DNA from: Luteibacter sp. 9135
GTDB lineage: Bacteria; Pseudomonadota; Gammaproteobacteria; Xanthomonadales; Rhodanobacteraceae
Assembly (NCBI RefSeq): GCF_000745005.1
Contig: NZ_JQNB01000001.1
Location: forward strand, 3,837,501-3,901,500
Direction of reading: 5' to 3'
Length of the DNA stretch: 64,000 nt
The translations under genes and the position numbers were made by a program. Shown piece by piece: positions 17,598 to 26,152 of the stretch (positions are counted from its first letter, which is position 1; each line of letters starts with the position of its first letter). The notes beneath the pieces are model-generated. The model did not search any database. It was not told the origin of the DNA and worked only from the letters and a program-made list of their open reading frames with translations.

Positions 17598-17660
17598 TTT
17601 CTCCTGAATCCCGGCGGGCATCTGGCAACAGATTCGCGACGAAAGATTACATAGACCCGG

Positions 17661-17978
17661 TTAGAGCTCATCGACGTCTTCAATGACCGGTGCATCACCG
17701 AAAATCGAAATGGTGCCACCGGCCAGGTGAAAGAATGTCTGACCGCGCTTCTTCGACGGTGACCAGTCGGCAATGTTGCCAAACGACGCATGGACCGCCT
17801 GGCGCGCAAAATCGACTGTACTGAAAAAGGAGGTCACGTTTCTAATTACCACGCGACCGGGCGTGCGCAGCCGGCTGTCTTCGCGGCGATGATAGGAAAG
17901 CATGATGGTCACCGTGGTGCTCTCGGCAGACGCCATCTCAAGAGAATGAAGCACAGCGTCGTGGAGGTTATTTTTCAT
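17661..17978 (-). CDS. Hypothetical protein, immunity-like
   Basis: A 105-residue protein beginning MKNNLHDAVLHSLEMASAES. Strand-rich text follows (TVTIMLSYHRRED, GRVVIRNVTSFFSTVDF), then GQTFFHLAGGTISIFGDAPV and an acidic end. No family recognised. Size, direction and place in the series after the Rhs gene suggest an immunity protein. Confidence 0.55.
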   Translation of the reverse strand: MKNNLHDAVLHSLEMASAESTTVTIMLSYHRREDSRLRTPGRVVIRNVTSFFSTVDFARQAVHASFGNIADWSPSKKRGQTFFHLAGGTISIFGDAPVIEDVDEL

Positions 17979-18096
17979 GGCATTGCTTGTACCAAAGGAT
18001 TCGCATTGAGCCCGACACCCGCATCAGCTTGAGCACATCTCATCACCAAAGTCTCCGTCGGGATCGATGCTGCCAGCACCACCAAGAAGGCACGGG

Positions 18097-18471
18097 TCAC
18101 ATTCGCAAAGCCGCAACCTCGATACGCGTCCAGATATCGTCCGGAATCGTGTTTTTCCAGACCATGCCGAGCATGAGTCTGAATCGGTCGTCGGTCTTCG
18201 CCAGAGCCTCACACCTGTCAATAAAGTCCCTACCTGAATTTGCAAGAAGGTCTTCGAGCGGTCCGGCCGCCAGATTCGACAAAATCTCGTCCGAGTCGTT
18301 CAGGCGCCTTATCTCGTTGATGATATTCCAGTACCGCTCCACATCATCATGGCGAAGGTCATCGAGCGCGGTGTACGCCCAGAAGCTTGCATCTTGCGCC
18401 TCCGAGCCCTCGGCCTCGAGATGCATGGCAATCCAGCCCTTTGCGATAACCCCGTCTTGCCGCTCATTCAT
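18097..18471 (-). CDS. DUF6869-like protein, immunity-like
   Basis: A 124-residue helical, acidic protein. The layout (SFWAYTALDDLRHDDVERYW, then IINEIRRLNDSDEILSNLAAGPLEDLL, then WTRIEVA) matches what I recall of DUF6869, small helical proteins often found near polymorphic toxins. No catalytic motif. Fourth of the small genes downstream of the Rhs gene. Confidence 0.6.
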   Translation of the reverse strand: MNERQDGVIAKGWIAMHLEAEGSEAQDASFWAYTALDDLRHDDVERYWNIINEIRRLNDSDEILSNLAAGPLEDLLANSGRDFIDRCEALAKTDDRFRLMLGMVWKNTIPDDIWTRIEVAALRM

Positions 18472-18543
18472 GGTATTCCGAATAATTGCAATCCGCCCAG
18501 CGGGTGGGTACCACCGCCTTGACGCACTCCTGCGCGGTTGCTC

Positions 18544-19083
18544 TTACCCATGTTTCGGAACAGACCTGAACTGGGCGGCATCAAATCCGCCCTGTTCTGC
18601 TAGATCAACGTCAAAGTCAGCACGAATTGTTGCCATCGCTCTAAGAGCATCCCTGGAAAGGTAGTATCCATGGCGAGAATCATCCGCGTGATATCGCTCG
18701 ATCAAACAAACTGAAATATCGCCCGCGAACGGCTCCAAAAAGTCACTTGGAATGAGCGCCAGAAGAGCTATCAGGTCGGTTGAGATTTCTTCAAAAGAAG
18801 ATAAGAAATACTCTGATCGCCAGTATTTCTTAGACAGGTTGTTAATTGGCGCGCCACGCCCCACGCGTGTTTTAACCTCCCCACCAAGCAACGAAGAACA
18901 TTGCTTGGCGAAAGCGTCAAGTTCACAACTATCGCTATCAATACGAAGATAGATCAAGAAAATACTTTTCATCATCGCCACGTCGCGTATGTCGGAGGGT
19001 CCTTGACTACCGAACAGCTGAGATTGCATCCCGGCAACAAATGCATCAAGCCTGGCACCGCGCGGGTTGGAATCGACATTCAC
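18544..19083 (-). CDS. DUF4279-like protein, immunity-like
   Basis: A product of up to 179 residues. The first 36 residues from the GTG start at 19083 are atypical; a Met pair at 18975/18972 starts the well-formed text MMKSIFLIYLRIDSDSCELD. That strand plus a later CSSLLGGEV resembles DUF4279 in outline. The GTG overlaps the TGA of the lipoprotein gene (GTGA), which allows coupled translation. Composition is less GC-rich than the surroundings, consistent with recent acquisition. Likely immunity or accessory; not proven. Confidence 0.55.
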   Translation of the reverse strand: MNVDSNPRGARLDAFVAGMQSQLFGSQGPSDIRDVAMMKSIFLIYLRIDSDSCELDAFAKQCSSLLGGEVKTRVGRGAPINNLSKKYWRSEYFLSSFEEISTDLIALLALIPSDFLEPFAGDISVCLIERYHADDSRHGYYLSRDALRAMATIRADFDVDLAEQGGFDAAQFRSVPKHG

Positions 19084-19559
19084 TCACAGAAATTCTTGAT
19101 AGATGCCATGTCCTGACGACCTTCTGGAACGGTTTGGACTGCCAAAAGGAAACCTTGACGCCAGTGAGCGCCACCATCGACAGGAGTGCCGTCCGCACGA
19201 ATCATAAAAAACTTGCCAAGGCCATCCTTCTTATACAGTTCACTGAGCCAGAATTCGCCATGGGATGTTTCTCCCGATTGAAGCGGCTTCGCCGCCCATC
19301 CGCTAATCGCTGACTTCTTGCAGAGTGAAAACCCCTGCGCACGCAGGGCATGTCGAATGCTTTCAACGTACCGATAGGATTCGGGCTCCGAGATGAGGTG
19401 GAAGCTCACGCCATCGCTCAGATCGGATTGATGTATGTAAGAGACGCTGCTGGCTCCAGCTGGAACCATGGCCTCCAACTGGTTGTGCTGTCTGGAACAA
19501 GCTGTAGTGCCCATAGCAGCTAGAACAACCAGTAGGACTATTCTCTGTCTAGTTAACAT
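19080..19559 (-). CDS. Lipoprotein, candidate cognate immunity of the Rhs toxin
   Basis: A 159-residue protein with a lipoprotein signal: basic start MLTRQR, hydrophobic VLLVVLAAMG and lipobox TTAC at C21. The mature part is globular (GVSFHLISEPESYRYVESIR, GEFWLSELYKKDGLGKFFMI). It starts 2 bases after the Rhs stop codon, the usual spot for the matching immunity gene. A lipid anchor places it at the periplasmic face of a membrane, implying a toxin that acts in the periplasm or on the envelope. It has no known family. Confidence 0.75.
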   Translation of the reverse strand: MLTRQRIVLLVVLAAMGTTACSRQHNQLEAMVPAGASSVSYIHQSDLSDGVSFHLISEPESYRYVESIRHALRAQGFSLCKKSAISGWAAKPLQSGETSHGEFWLSELYKKDGLGKFFMIRADGTPVDGGAHWRQGFLLAVQTVPEGRQDMASIKNFCE

Positions 19560-19561
19560 TT

Positions 19562-22500
19562 CTAGTCCTTGGCAGGTGGCGGTGAGCAGAGACAGTTACT
19601 CGGGGATGGCGTCAACGAATGACCTTTTTCATGGTCGTAGTCCAAAGAGGGGTCGCCTCCCATCCCCACAGGATAACCGCGTGTCCTCGTAAGAGTCGGG
19701 TCGTTAAGGTCGCCGGACCACATATAGGGTCCCGACGTATTGACCCATAGCCACAAGCAATGACAAACATTGTTACTAATCAACGTGCCTAGGTCGCCAA
19801 GAATGTCGAGATTCAGCATGTCCGAGCCAACTTGAACCCAGTGCCCGCCACACTCAGCGAGCCCGAGCGGGTCTATGCCGCGTAGCGCATTGCTTTGGAC
19901 GTAGGCATAGGTGCTTGCCTGCCGGGACAGAAGCCCAATCGGATCGCTTTGGATATACCTTCCCGTTGCGGCCTCATAATCCCGCTTTACGTTGTACGCC
20001 AAACGTGACTCCTGGTCGAAATACTGGCCTGGATAGCGCAGGTTGTTTACATATCCACTCGTTGATACCGGCTCCTTTTCGCCAAACGGGTTGCCTGCAT
20101 ACGCCCATTGCCAGAGCAGGACACCGCTGTTGTTGGTGATGACGCGGGGAGACCCGAGTCCATCGGCGTAGAGGAAGTTGACGGTCGCTGTCGTGCCATT
20201 GCGGTCAACAATGCCGACCGGTAAGTCATCCACCCAGACGTAGTCACGCGTGGTTGTCCCGGTGCTTTCACCCAGCAGGTGACTGCCTTCGTCGTAGTCA
20301 AATCGCGCGGTCAGCCCGCCAGCTACCTTTTGGACCCGCTGCCCGAAGGTATTCAGTACATAGCTGCCGACCGTCGCGCCGCCGTTTTGAACCACGGTCA
20401 ACCGGTTGCGCTGGTTGTAGCCAAAGCCATAGGTTCCGGAGGCCAGCACATTCGCGGTGGTGTTGCCTCGTGCATCGACTTGGCGGGTGGTCGTACCGAC
20501 GCCAGTCAGCTGGTGCGTACCCGCCTTGTACGTGTAGGTGCCGGTGAGCATGCCGGGTGCGACCTTCGATAACCGGTCGCCCGTCTTATTATATGTGTAG
20601 GCCTCCACCGCCGTGCCGTCCCCCGCATTGACGCCGGTCAGACGATAAAGCGCGTCGTAGCTGTAGGTCTCCGCCGGAGTCGCCACACCTGCCGTGTCGC
20701 CAAGGGCAATGATGTTACCCATGGTGTCGCGCTTCAGATGCAGGGAAAACACGGTGCTTGCGATGTCGGTGAGCTGACCCGTGGCGTCAAAGGTGCGGGT
20801 GACCGTCTGGCTGTTGCCGAGCTTGTAGCTCGCCACCGGGCCGAATGGCTGGTAGGCGACGTTGCTGGCAACCGTCGTCTTGGTGCCGCCAGACGGGGTG
20901 GCCGTGACCGAGGTGATACGACCCGCCCCGTCGCGGGCATAGGCAACCACAGTGCCGTTGGCGGTCGTCACGGACTTCAACCGGTTGCCGGGCGTCCAGG
21001 TGTAGATGGTGGTCCGTGTATCCGTTCCAACGGTCTGCTGCTTTTTCACCACATTGCCGCGTCGGTCGTAGCAGTACACCAACCCACCATTGCCTTCGAT
21101 GATGCGGGTCAGGCGGCCCTTGCCGACGGCGCCTGTGCATCCGGTGACCGAATCGGCCTCGTCGAACTTGTAGGCGACGTTGAGCGTGGTGTCGGCATAG
21201 GTGCGGGCGGTCAGCCGCCCAAGCGCGTCGAAGTTCGAGGCCGTCGACACATTGGCCGCGTCGACCGAGCTGACCAGGTTGCCGCTGATGTCGAACGTAT
21301 GCGCAGTCGTCCCCGTATCCGGGCTGTGCATTGCCTTGGCGTTGCCCAGGGCATCGATGTCATAGGTGGTGTTGAGTCCATCCGGGTCACTGAACCCGGT
21401 CAACCGGTCGACGGCATCAAAACTGGTCACCGACTGGCTGTTGGCGGTTGCAGTGTTGGTGCCCTGATAGTCCCGCAGGGTACTGACGAGACGGTTCAGC
21501 CCGTCGTAGACCTGTTTTTGCTGGACCGACAGGCCATCCTGGCTGTGGACCAGGTTGCCATTGGCGTCATAGCTGTCGCTAAAGCCTGCGTTGAACACCG
21601 TCCGGTTCAGACCATCGGTCAAGGCGGTCAGCTGGCCGAGGGTGTTGAACGTGCGGCCAAGGGAGCGAACCACGGTGCCAGCCGGGTCAAAGACCTGCTC
21701 GGCCGTGCGGTTGCCGGCATTGTCCAGGGTGTAGTGAACGCGTGCGCCAACGCCATCCGTGATGTCGGTCAGGCGATGGGCCGCGTCATAGGTGTAGGTG
21801 GTCACCACGCCATCCGCATCCGTGACCGAATGAACCGTGCCGGTCGGGTCGTAGGCGATGGTGGTGGTCGCATCAAGGGTCGAAGCCGCACCGGAGGCAG
21901 GGGCACGAATGGTCTTCGTCGCAAGCCAGCCACGGGCCGTGTAGGTAAAGTCCGTCAGGACCCCATTCGGGTCCTTCATGCGCGTCACCCGCCCCGCCTT
22001 GTCATACGACACGTAGGTGGTGACAAGGCCTGTCCCGACCGTGGTCGACTTGAGGTCACCGAGGTGATGGCAGACACCACCCACAGTGGCGCAGCCCGAC
22101 TCGTCCGTCGTCAGGTACCAGGCGTAGGAAACGGTGTCGGTGACGTCCGTGCGCGGGCCGTCGGTTTTCAGCAGCAGGCCGACCAAGGGACAGGTCGTGG
22201 TGTTGACGGCCGTGCAGTAGGTCATCACCGTCCGGCGGACGCCCGCAGGGGCCGTCCCGGTCGGGGCACAGGTGTAAGACGGCGCGGCGGCCGGGTCAAT
22301 CAGGCACTGGGCGGTCGTCTGGCCGGCTGCGTTGTACGCCCAGCCTTCCTTGCTGACCACCTTGCCGGTGTTGTCCTTGACTGTGCGCACCAGGGGAAGG
22401 CGGAGGGTCGAGTCCCAGGTGGTGTCCGTGGTCCGTTGGTCCGACGAACCGTTGGCATCAACCTTCGACAACAACAAGCCGTTCGCATCGTAGGTGGTGG

Positions 22501-23992
22501 ACGTTGTGTTGCCGTTGCCATCGACTTTGGAGGCAATGCGACCGTTGGCGTCGTATGTGTAGGTCGTGGTCTGGGTCGTGCAGCCATCGCAAGTCCGCGT
22601 GACCGTCATCGGCTTGCTGACGCCGAACATGTAAGAAACAGTGGTCGTCTCGGTCGCACCAAGACCATCGGTGACGACGTAACGGGTGGCACCCTGACCG
22701 TTACTGGAATCGGTGGAAATCGTCGTACGATTGGTTCCTAGAGCCCCAACATTGCTTGTGACCAGATAGTAATAATAGTTATAGGTTGTCGTATCTACGC
22801 GGGCACCGGATTCATCAAGCTGTCCGGTCAGGTCATTGGCTCTTGCGTAATTCGTTTGCCCGTCGCTCTCGCCATAGATGTACTGACGGGTCGTATTGTC
22901 AGGGTATGTGAGTGTAACCAGGTTGTTGTTGGCGTCATAAACGAACGTGTAGTTTCTACTTGCCGTGTCCTGCATCCCCGCCATGCGGTTGTTTGCGTCC
23001 CACGTGAATGCGACGCTCCTCCCCTGGGGGTCCGTGATGGAACTCAGATGCCCTTGCGAATCATAGGCAAGAGTTTGCGTCATTCCATCCTGACGAATGA
23101 TGGCTGTGAGCGTACCGCTCGAATCATAGGTTTCGCGCGTCTTGCCGCTCCGCGTGTAGGTCCATCCCGTGATGTTTCCCGAAGCGTCGCGGCTCGAATC
23201 GAGCGTATCGGCAACGTCCGGGTCGCCGGTCCACGTCGACCCATTCTGGTCAAACCCATAGACCTTTCCGTCAGGACGAAGCACATAGGCGGAAGTTAGG
23301 GTCGAATTGCTTTCGACCACCACCCGCATCTGGTAGTTGTGCACCCGCCGTGCGCCAATGGACAGCTGGTTAGGGCCGAGAATAGGCGCGCTCTGACCAC
23401 TGTTGTAGGTAATTTCCAACCGGACGGGAAACGTTCCCTGCCCGGAAAGCAGGGTCAGTGTTTCGAACTTGTTCCCAGTCGCGGGGTTGACCGGGTCACC
23501 AACTGCGCAAACCGGGCATTGGGGCGTACCCCGGCTTTTATCGGGGTCCGGCGCTACATCCGGGCAGCGACCGCCCCACGCGTCAGCGTTGTACGGTCCC
23601 CAGGATGAACCAGGACACATCGCCCAACGGCGGGCATTTGACATGTAGTTGTTATAGCCGGCGAACCATCCCCCATCGCAATCGTAAACACCTTCCCTGG
23701 CCAGATAGACGTCACCGTTTTGCAAACCATCGACGTGCTGAACATCTACGGACTGCAGTACCCAAGGTCTTCGACCCGATTGACAGGTAATGGTCTTTGC
23801 ATCCCACTCCACCGCGAATGCATCATAGGGCGTCTGGTACCGAACCTCGTTCAACCCGCCGCTGTACCAGTTCGGGACGTTGTAGAAAATGATGGGCGCG
23901 TGCCCAGCTTCCGCGCTGCCCCAAAGGCACAGCAGGAGAAAGCCGACGCAAAGTCGGCCTAGACGTGCCCGCAGGCGGGTGGAGTGGTCCAT
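19562..23992 (-). CDS. Secreted Rhs/YD-repeat polymorphic toxin with HEKGH tip
   Basis: A 1476-residue protein. A signal peptide covers about residues 1-28 (RLCVGFLLLCLWGSAEA). Residues about 170-1290 are YD/RHS repeats (YDANGRIASKVDGNGN, TYTYDAAHRLTDITDGVGA), and the shell ends with the hallmark RYIQSDPIGLLS and IDPLGL. The last ~95 residues are the variable tip, rich in Cys (NVCHCLW, NCLCSPP) and containing DHEKGHS, a metalloprotease-like HExxH motif at about 19617-19640. The tip is expected to be released into a rival cell. Start 23992 is chosen for AGGGGA just upstream and for the signal peptide; the frame opens at 24163. Activity of the tip is inferred. Confidence 0.88.
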   Translation of the reverse strand: MDHSTRLRARLGRLCVGFLLLCLWGSAEAGHAPIIFYNVPNWYSGGLNEVRYQTPYDAFAVEWDAKTITCQSGRRPWVLQSVDVQHVDGLQNGDVYLAREGVYDCDGGWFAGYNNYMSNARRWAMCPGSSWGPYNADAWGGRCPDVAPDPDKSRGTPQCPVCAVGDPVNPATGNKFETLTLLSGQGTFPVRLEITYNSGQSAPILGPNQLSIGARRVHNYQMRVVVESNSTLTSAYVLRPDGKVYGFDQNGSTWTGDPDVADTLDSSRDASGNITGWTYTRSGKTRETYDSSGTLTAIIRQDGMTQTLAYDSQGHLSSITDPQGRSVAFTWDANNRMAGMQDTASRNYTFVYDANNNLVTLTYPDNTTRQYIYGESDGQTNYARANDLTGQLDESGARVDTTTYNYYYYLVTSNVGALGTNRTTISTDSSNGQGATRYVVTDGLGATETTTVSYMFGVSKPMTVTRTCDGCTTQTTTYTYDANGRIASKVDGNGNTTSTTYDANGLLLSKVDANGSSDQRTTDTTWDSTLRLPLVRTVKDNTGKVVSKEGWAYNAAGQTTAQCLIDPAAAPSYTCAPTGTAPAGVRRTVMTYCTAVNTTTCPLVGLLLKTDGPRTDVTDTVSYAWYLTTDESGCATVGGVCHHLGDLKSTTVGTGLVTTYVSYDKAGRVTRMKDPNGVLTDFTYTARGWLATKTIRAPASGAASTLDATTTIAYDPTGTVHSVTDADGVVTTYTYDAAHRLTDITDGVGARVHYTLDNAGNRTAEQVFDPAGTVVRSLGRTFNTLGQLTALTDGLNRTVFNAGFSDSYDANGNLVHSQDGLSVQQKQVYDGLNRLVSTLRDYQGTNTATANSQSVTSFDAVDRLTGFSDPDGLNTTYDIDALGNAKAMHSPDTGTTAHTFDISGNLVSSVDAANVSTASNFDALGRLTARTYADTTLNVAYKFDEADSVTGCTGAVGKGRLTRIIEGNGGLVYCYDRRGNVVKKQQTVGTDTRTTIYTWTPGNRLKSVTTANGTVVAYARDGAGRITSVTATPSGGTKTTVASNVAYQPFGPVASYKLGNSQTVTRTFDATGQLTDIASTVFSLHLKRDTMGNIIALGDTAGVATPAETYSYDALYRLTGVNAGDGTAVEAYTYNKTGDRLSKVAPGMLTGTYTYKAGTHQLTGVGTTTRQVDARGNTTANVLASGTYGFGYNQRNRLTVVQNGGATVGSYVLNTFGQRVQKVAGGLTARFDYDEGSHLLGESTGTTTRDYVWVDDLPVGIVDRNGTTATVNFLYADGLGSPRVITNNSGVLLWQWAYAGNPFGEKEPVSTSGYVNNLRYPGQYFDQESRLAYNVKRDYEAATGRYIQSDPIGLLSRQASTYAYVQSNALRGIDPLGLAECGGHWVQVGSDMLNLDILGDLGTLISNNVCHCLWLWVNTSGPYMWSGDLNDPTLTRTRGYPVGMGGDPSLDYDHEKGHSLTPSPSNCLCSPPPAKD

Positions 23993-24184
23993 GGTGTTCC
24001 CCTGAGGGGCCGTACCGCCCCGACGGGCGCGAGCGTAAATGAGGGTGGCTGGCCTGTCTGTAGGGGAAACCCTACGCGGCGGCACCAAACCCTGCGCTGT
24101 CCCGCAAGGCTGGCCCAAGTCGGACAAGAGCACCGAGTACCGCCCCTCATCTAAACCGTGCACAGGCCGCTTGGCTGACCACCC

Positions 24185-24529
24185 TCACCCACTGGCGCGG
24201 TGGAGCGCGGCCAGCACGGACGGATGATGGCCAGACAGCCAGCGGACGAGGGCTGTATCGTCCAGCAAGCTCCTCGCGATGCCGGCAAGCACCACTCCCT
24301 CCAGGACCGCCAGACCTTCGGCACGGCCATTGGCAGGCAGCCTTGCCGAGCGGCCAAGTGCCACCCGGTCAATGCCGTGGCGGGCGAGCATGGGCACGGC
24401 ACGGCTGTCCGCCAGCAAGACCCCAAAGGCATGGGTCATGGCGGCAAAGCGGGCCTCGGCATCGCGGGCCGCGTCCGTCAGCGCGTCGCCTTCGAGCTTT
24501 CGGACCCACTCGCGCTCGGAGCGGGTCAC
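24185..24529 (-). CDS. Hypothetical protein upstream of Rhs gene
   Basis: A 114-residue helical protein, Ala/Leu-rich (FAAMTHAFGVLLADSRAVPM, LAVLEGVVLAGIARSLLDD). A GTG at 24529 overlaps the TGA of the preceding gene in a GTGA arrangement; a GTG two codons earlier is also open. Family unknown. It is separated from the Rhs start by about 190 bases. Confidence 0.5.
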   Translation of the reverse strand: MTRSEREWVRKLEGDALTDAARDAEARFAAMTHAFGVLLADSRAVPMLARHGIDRVALGRSARLPANGRAEGLAVLEGVVLAGIARSLLDDTALVRWLSGHHPSVLAALHRASG

Positions 24530-25029
24530 CCACACAGCTGGGACGTCTTGCGGGAAAGCCGTGCGAGATCCCGGAGAATGGCAAGCGACGGGTAGCGGCA
24601 GCCTTCAATCACCGGCCCGTTGCGGGAATAGATACAACTCGGCCACGTTGGAAACAAAACATGGGGCAGGACGAAGTAGTCGCGGGGGCCCGTGTCCCCG
24701 TAAACAATCCGGCCAAACACCACGATGTCGGTGTTTTCGGGTTTCCGGTGATTGAACCACTGCTGGCTTTTCCCCTCCGGTCGCGAGCCATGGATGACCA
24801 TGAACGACACGGTCCAGGTCTGGTCGACCGTCAGGCGCCACCCGTCCCGCTCGACCCGTGAGCCTCCCTTTTCGAGTTCGGCCACAGCAAAGGCGGTCAA
24901 ACTTTCCCGCCAGTGGGTCAGCCACTGCCGGATAAACGCGTATCTGGGATTGCGGGCCGGGGTGAACCCGACCAGAGGATTCGCGGCCGTGGGCATCTGA
25001 CAAGCCATCGAGCGACTGTCTATTGCCAT
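24526..25029 (-). CDS. Hypothetical protein, first of the minus-strand toxin series
   Basis: A 167-residue protein with no signal or membrane segment. Visible text: FIRQWLTHWRESLTAFAVAE, WTVSFMVIHGSRPEGKS, then VVFGRIVYGDTGPRDYFVLP. No family recognised. It reads away from the exported immunity-like gene at 25236, so the 206-base gap between them is a divergent promoter region. A Met at 25008 is an alternative start. Confidence 0.5.
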   Translation of the reverse strand: MAIDSRSMACQMPTAANPLVGFTPARNPRYAFIRQWLTHWRESLTAFAVAELEKGGSRVERDGWRLTVDQTWTVSFMVIHGSRPEGKSQQWFNHRKPENTDIVVFGRIVYGDTGPRDYFVLPHVLFPTWPSCIYSRNGPVIEGCRYPSLAILRDLARLSRKTSQLCG

Positions 25030-25235
25030 TGACGATGCGCAAGAGTTTGGCTGACGTTGATTCGGCCTCGGTGTTAATCAGGGCATCTTCGTTGCGCCAA
25101 GCAAACTCGCAACTTTTTGCGAATCGAACGGCTTTCTGGCAGTGGCCCAATGAGCGCACCCTGGCTCTCCCTTTCCGCAGTTCCATCGCGCTTTTGCTGG
25201 GTTTATCCTCCCCTCTTTCCCACCTGGAGTTGGCA

Positions 25236-26111
25236 ATGGCAAGGATTTTCCGATTGGCAGCGGTGGCACTGATGGTCACGACTGCACCGGCGTTCGCCAC
25301 TTCACCGTCGAAAGCCCCGCCGTCGGCCCCGGCCGAGGTCACTGCCGCAGCACCGAAAGGCACCACCTTGCTGTCCTTCGCCGCGAGTGGTGACCAGCCC
25401 AACGCCGACGCAGTGGCCGTCTTCGAGACCGCACCGGACAAAGACGATGTCCGACACCGGACACTGGTGATGTTCGGCAAGAAAGGCGACAAGTTCTTCC
25501 CGGACTTTTCCAGTGACAAAATTATCGCCTGCTCAAAATGCAGCCAGTTCCACGATGACCCGTTCTACCCCGCGCACGTCAAGGTGTCCCCTGGGCACGT
25601 CCTCATCGAGCAGTTCGATGCTGGTGAGAAGTCATCCCAGACCCTGCTGGACCTTGTCCGCAAAAGCGACGGTTGGCACGTGGCGAGCGCAACACGGGAG
25701 ACCTTCGTGGCCGGCGAGGGAGAGGGCCGGAACGAGAAGTTGGTGCTGCCCCCTTCAGGCCTGGCCAAGGACCTGGACGCAAAGTGGAGTGTGCCGGTGT
25801 TTCTCAACGCCATCCTTATCAACCACAGCAAGGGAAACAAGTTCTCCTTCGAGCATGGAAACGCCTCGACTGACGCCATGTGGAAGAGCGAGTCCGGTGA
25901 CTGCAATCCCAAAGACTGCACCGTCCTGGTTCAAGCACAGGACGGCTGCATTGCCCTGGTGCGGGATGCATCCTCGCGCCCGTTCGGTGCAGCTACGCCC
26001 GACCCGAAAGACGAGGACGCTGCAACGGCCAAGGCGATGAGCGCTTGCAATGCCGCTGGCGGAAAGGCGTGCGAGAAGGTACGGACAGATTGTTCGACCG
26101 GTATTCGTTGA
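25236..26111 (+). CDS. Exported DUF4189-like protein, candidate effector immunity
   Basis: A 291-residue protein. A signal peptide (MARIFRLAAVALMVTTAPAF) is cleaved near residue 21-23. The middle is unrecognised (FAASGDQPNADAVAVFE, SPGHVLIEQFDAGEKSSQ). The C-terminal 55 residues (QDGCIALVRD, then DEDAATAKAMSACNAAGG and CEKVRTDC) resemble DUF4189. GGAG lies 9 bases before the 25236 start. It is 41 bases upstream of an effector with an XVIPCD-like tail; in Xanthomonadales such effectors are encoded next to a periplasmic immunity protein, so this is the expected partner. It probably blocks a cell-wall enzyme. Confidence 0.7.
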   Translation: MARIFRLAAVALMVTTAPAFATSPSKAPPSAPAEVTAAAPKGTTLLSFAASGDQPNADAVAVFETAPDKDDVRHRTLVMFGKKGDKFFPDFSSDKIIACSKCSQFHDDPFYPAHVKVSPGHVLIEQFDAGEKSSQTLLDLVRKSDGWHVASATRETFVAGEGEGRNEKLVLPPSGLAKDLDAKWSVPVFLNAILINHSKGNKFSFEHGNASTDAMWKSESGDCNPKDCTVLVQAQDGCIALVRDASSRPFGAATPDPKDEDAATAKAMSACNAAGGKACEKVRTDCSTGIR

Positions 26112-26152
26112 ACAACCCTTGATGGCCGACCGGCCTATGAAACGGAGAGAAT

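Noticed and set aside
18024..18100. Cys-rich minus-strand tail (CECDPCLLGGAGS) as a displaced Rhs tip
   Set aside because: Only about 25 residues fall outside the neighbouring gene, with no linker to an Rhs core; too little to support.
20738..22741. 667-residue plus-strand frame inside the Rhs gene
   Set aside because: Its composition is Gly/Val/Arg repeats mirroring the YD repeats on the other strand. The minus-strand reading has a signal peptide, repeats and the DPLGL end.
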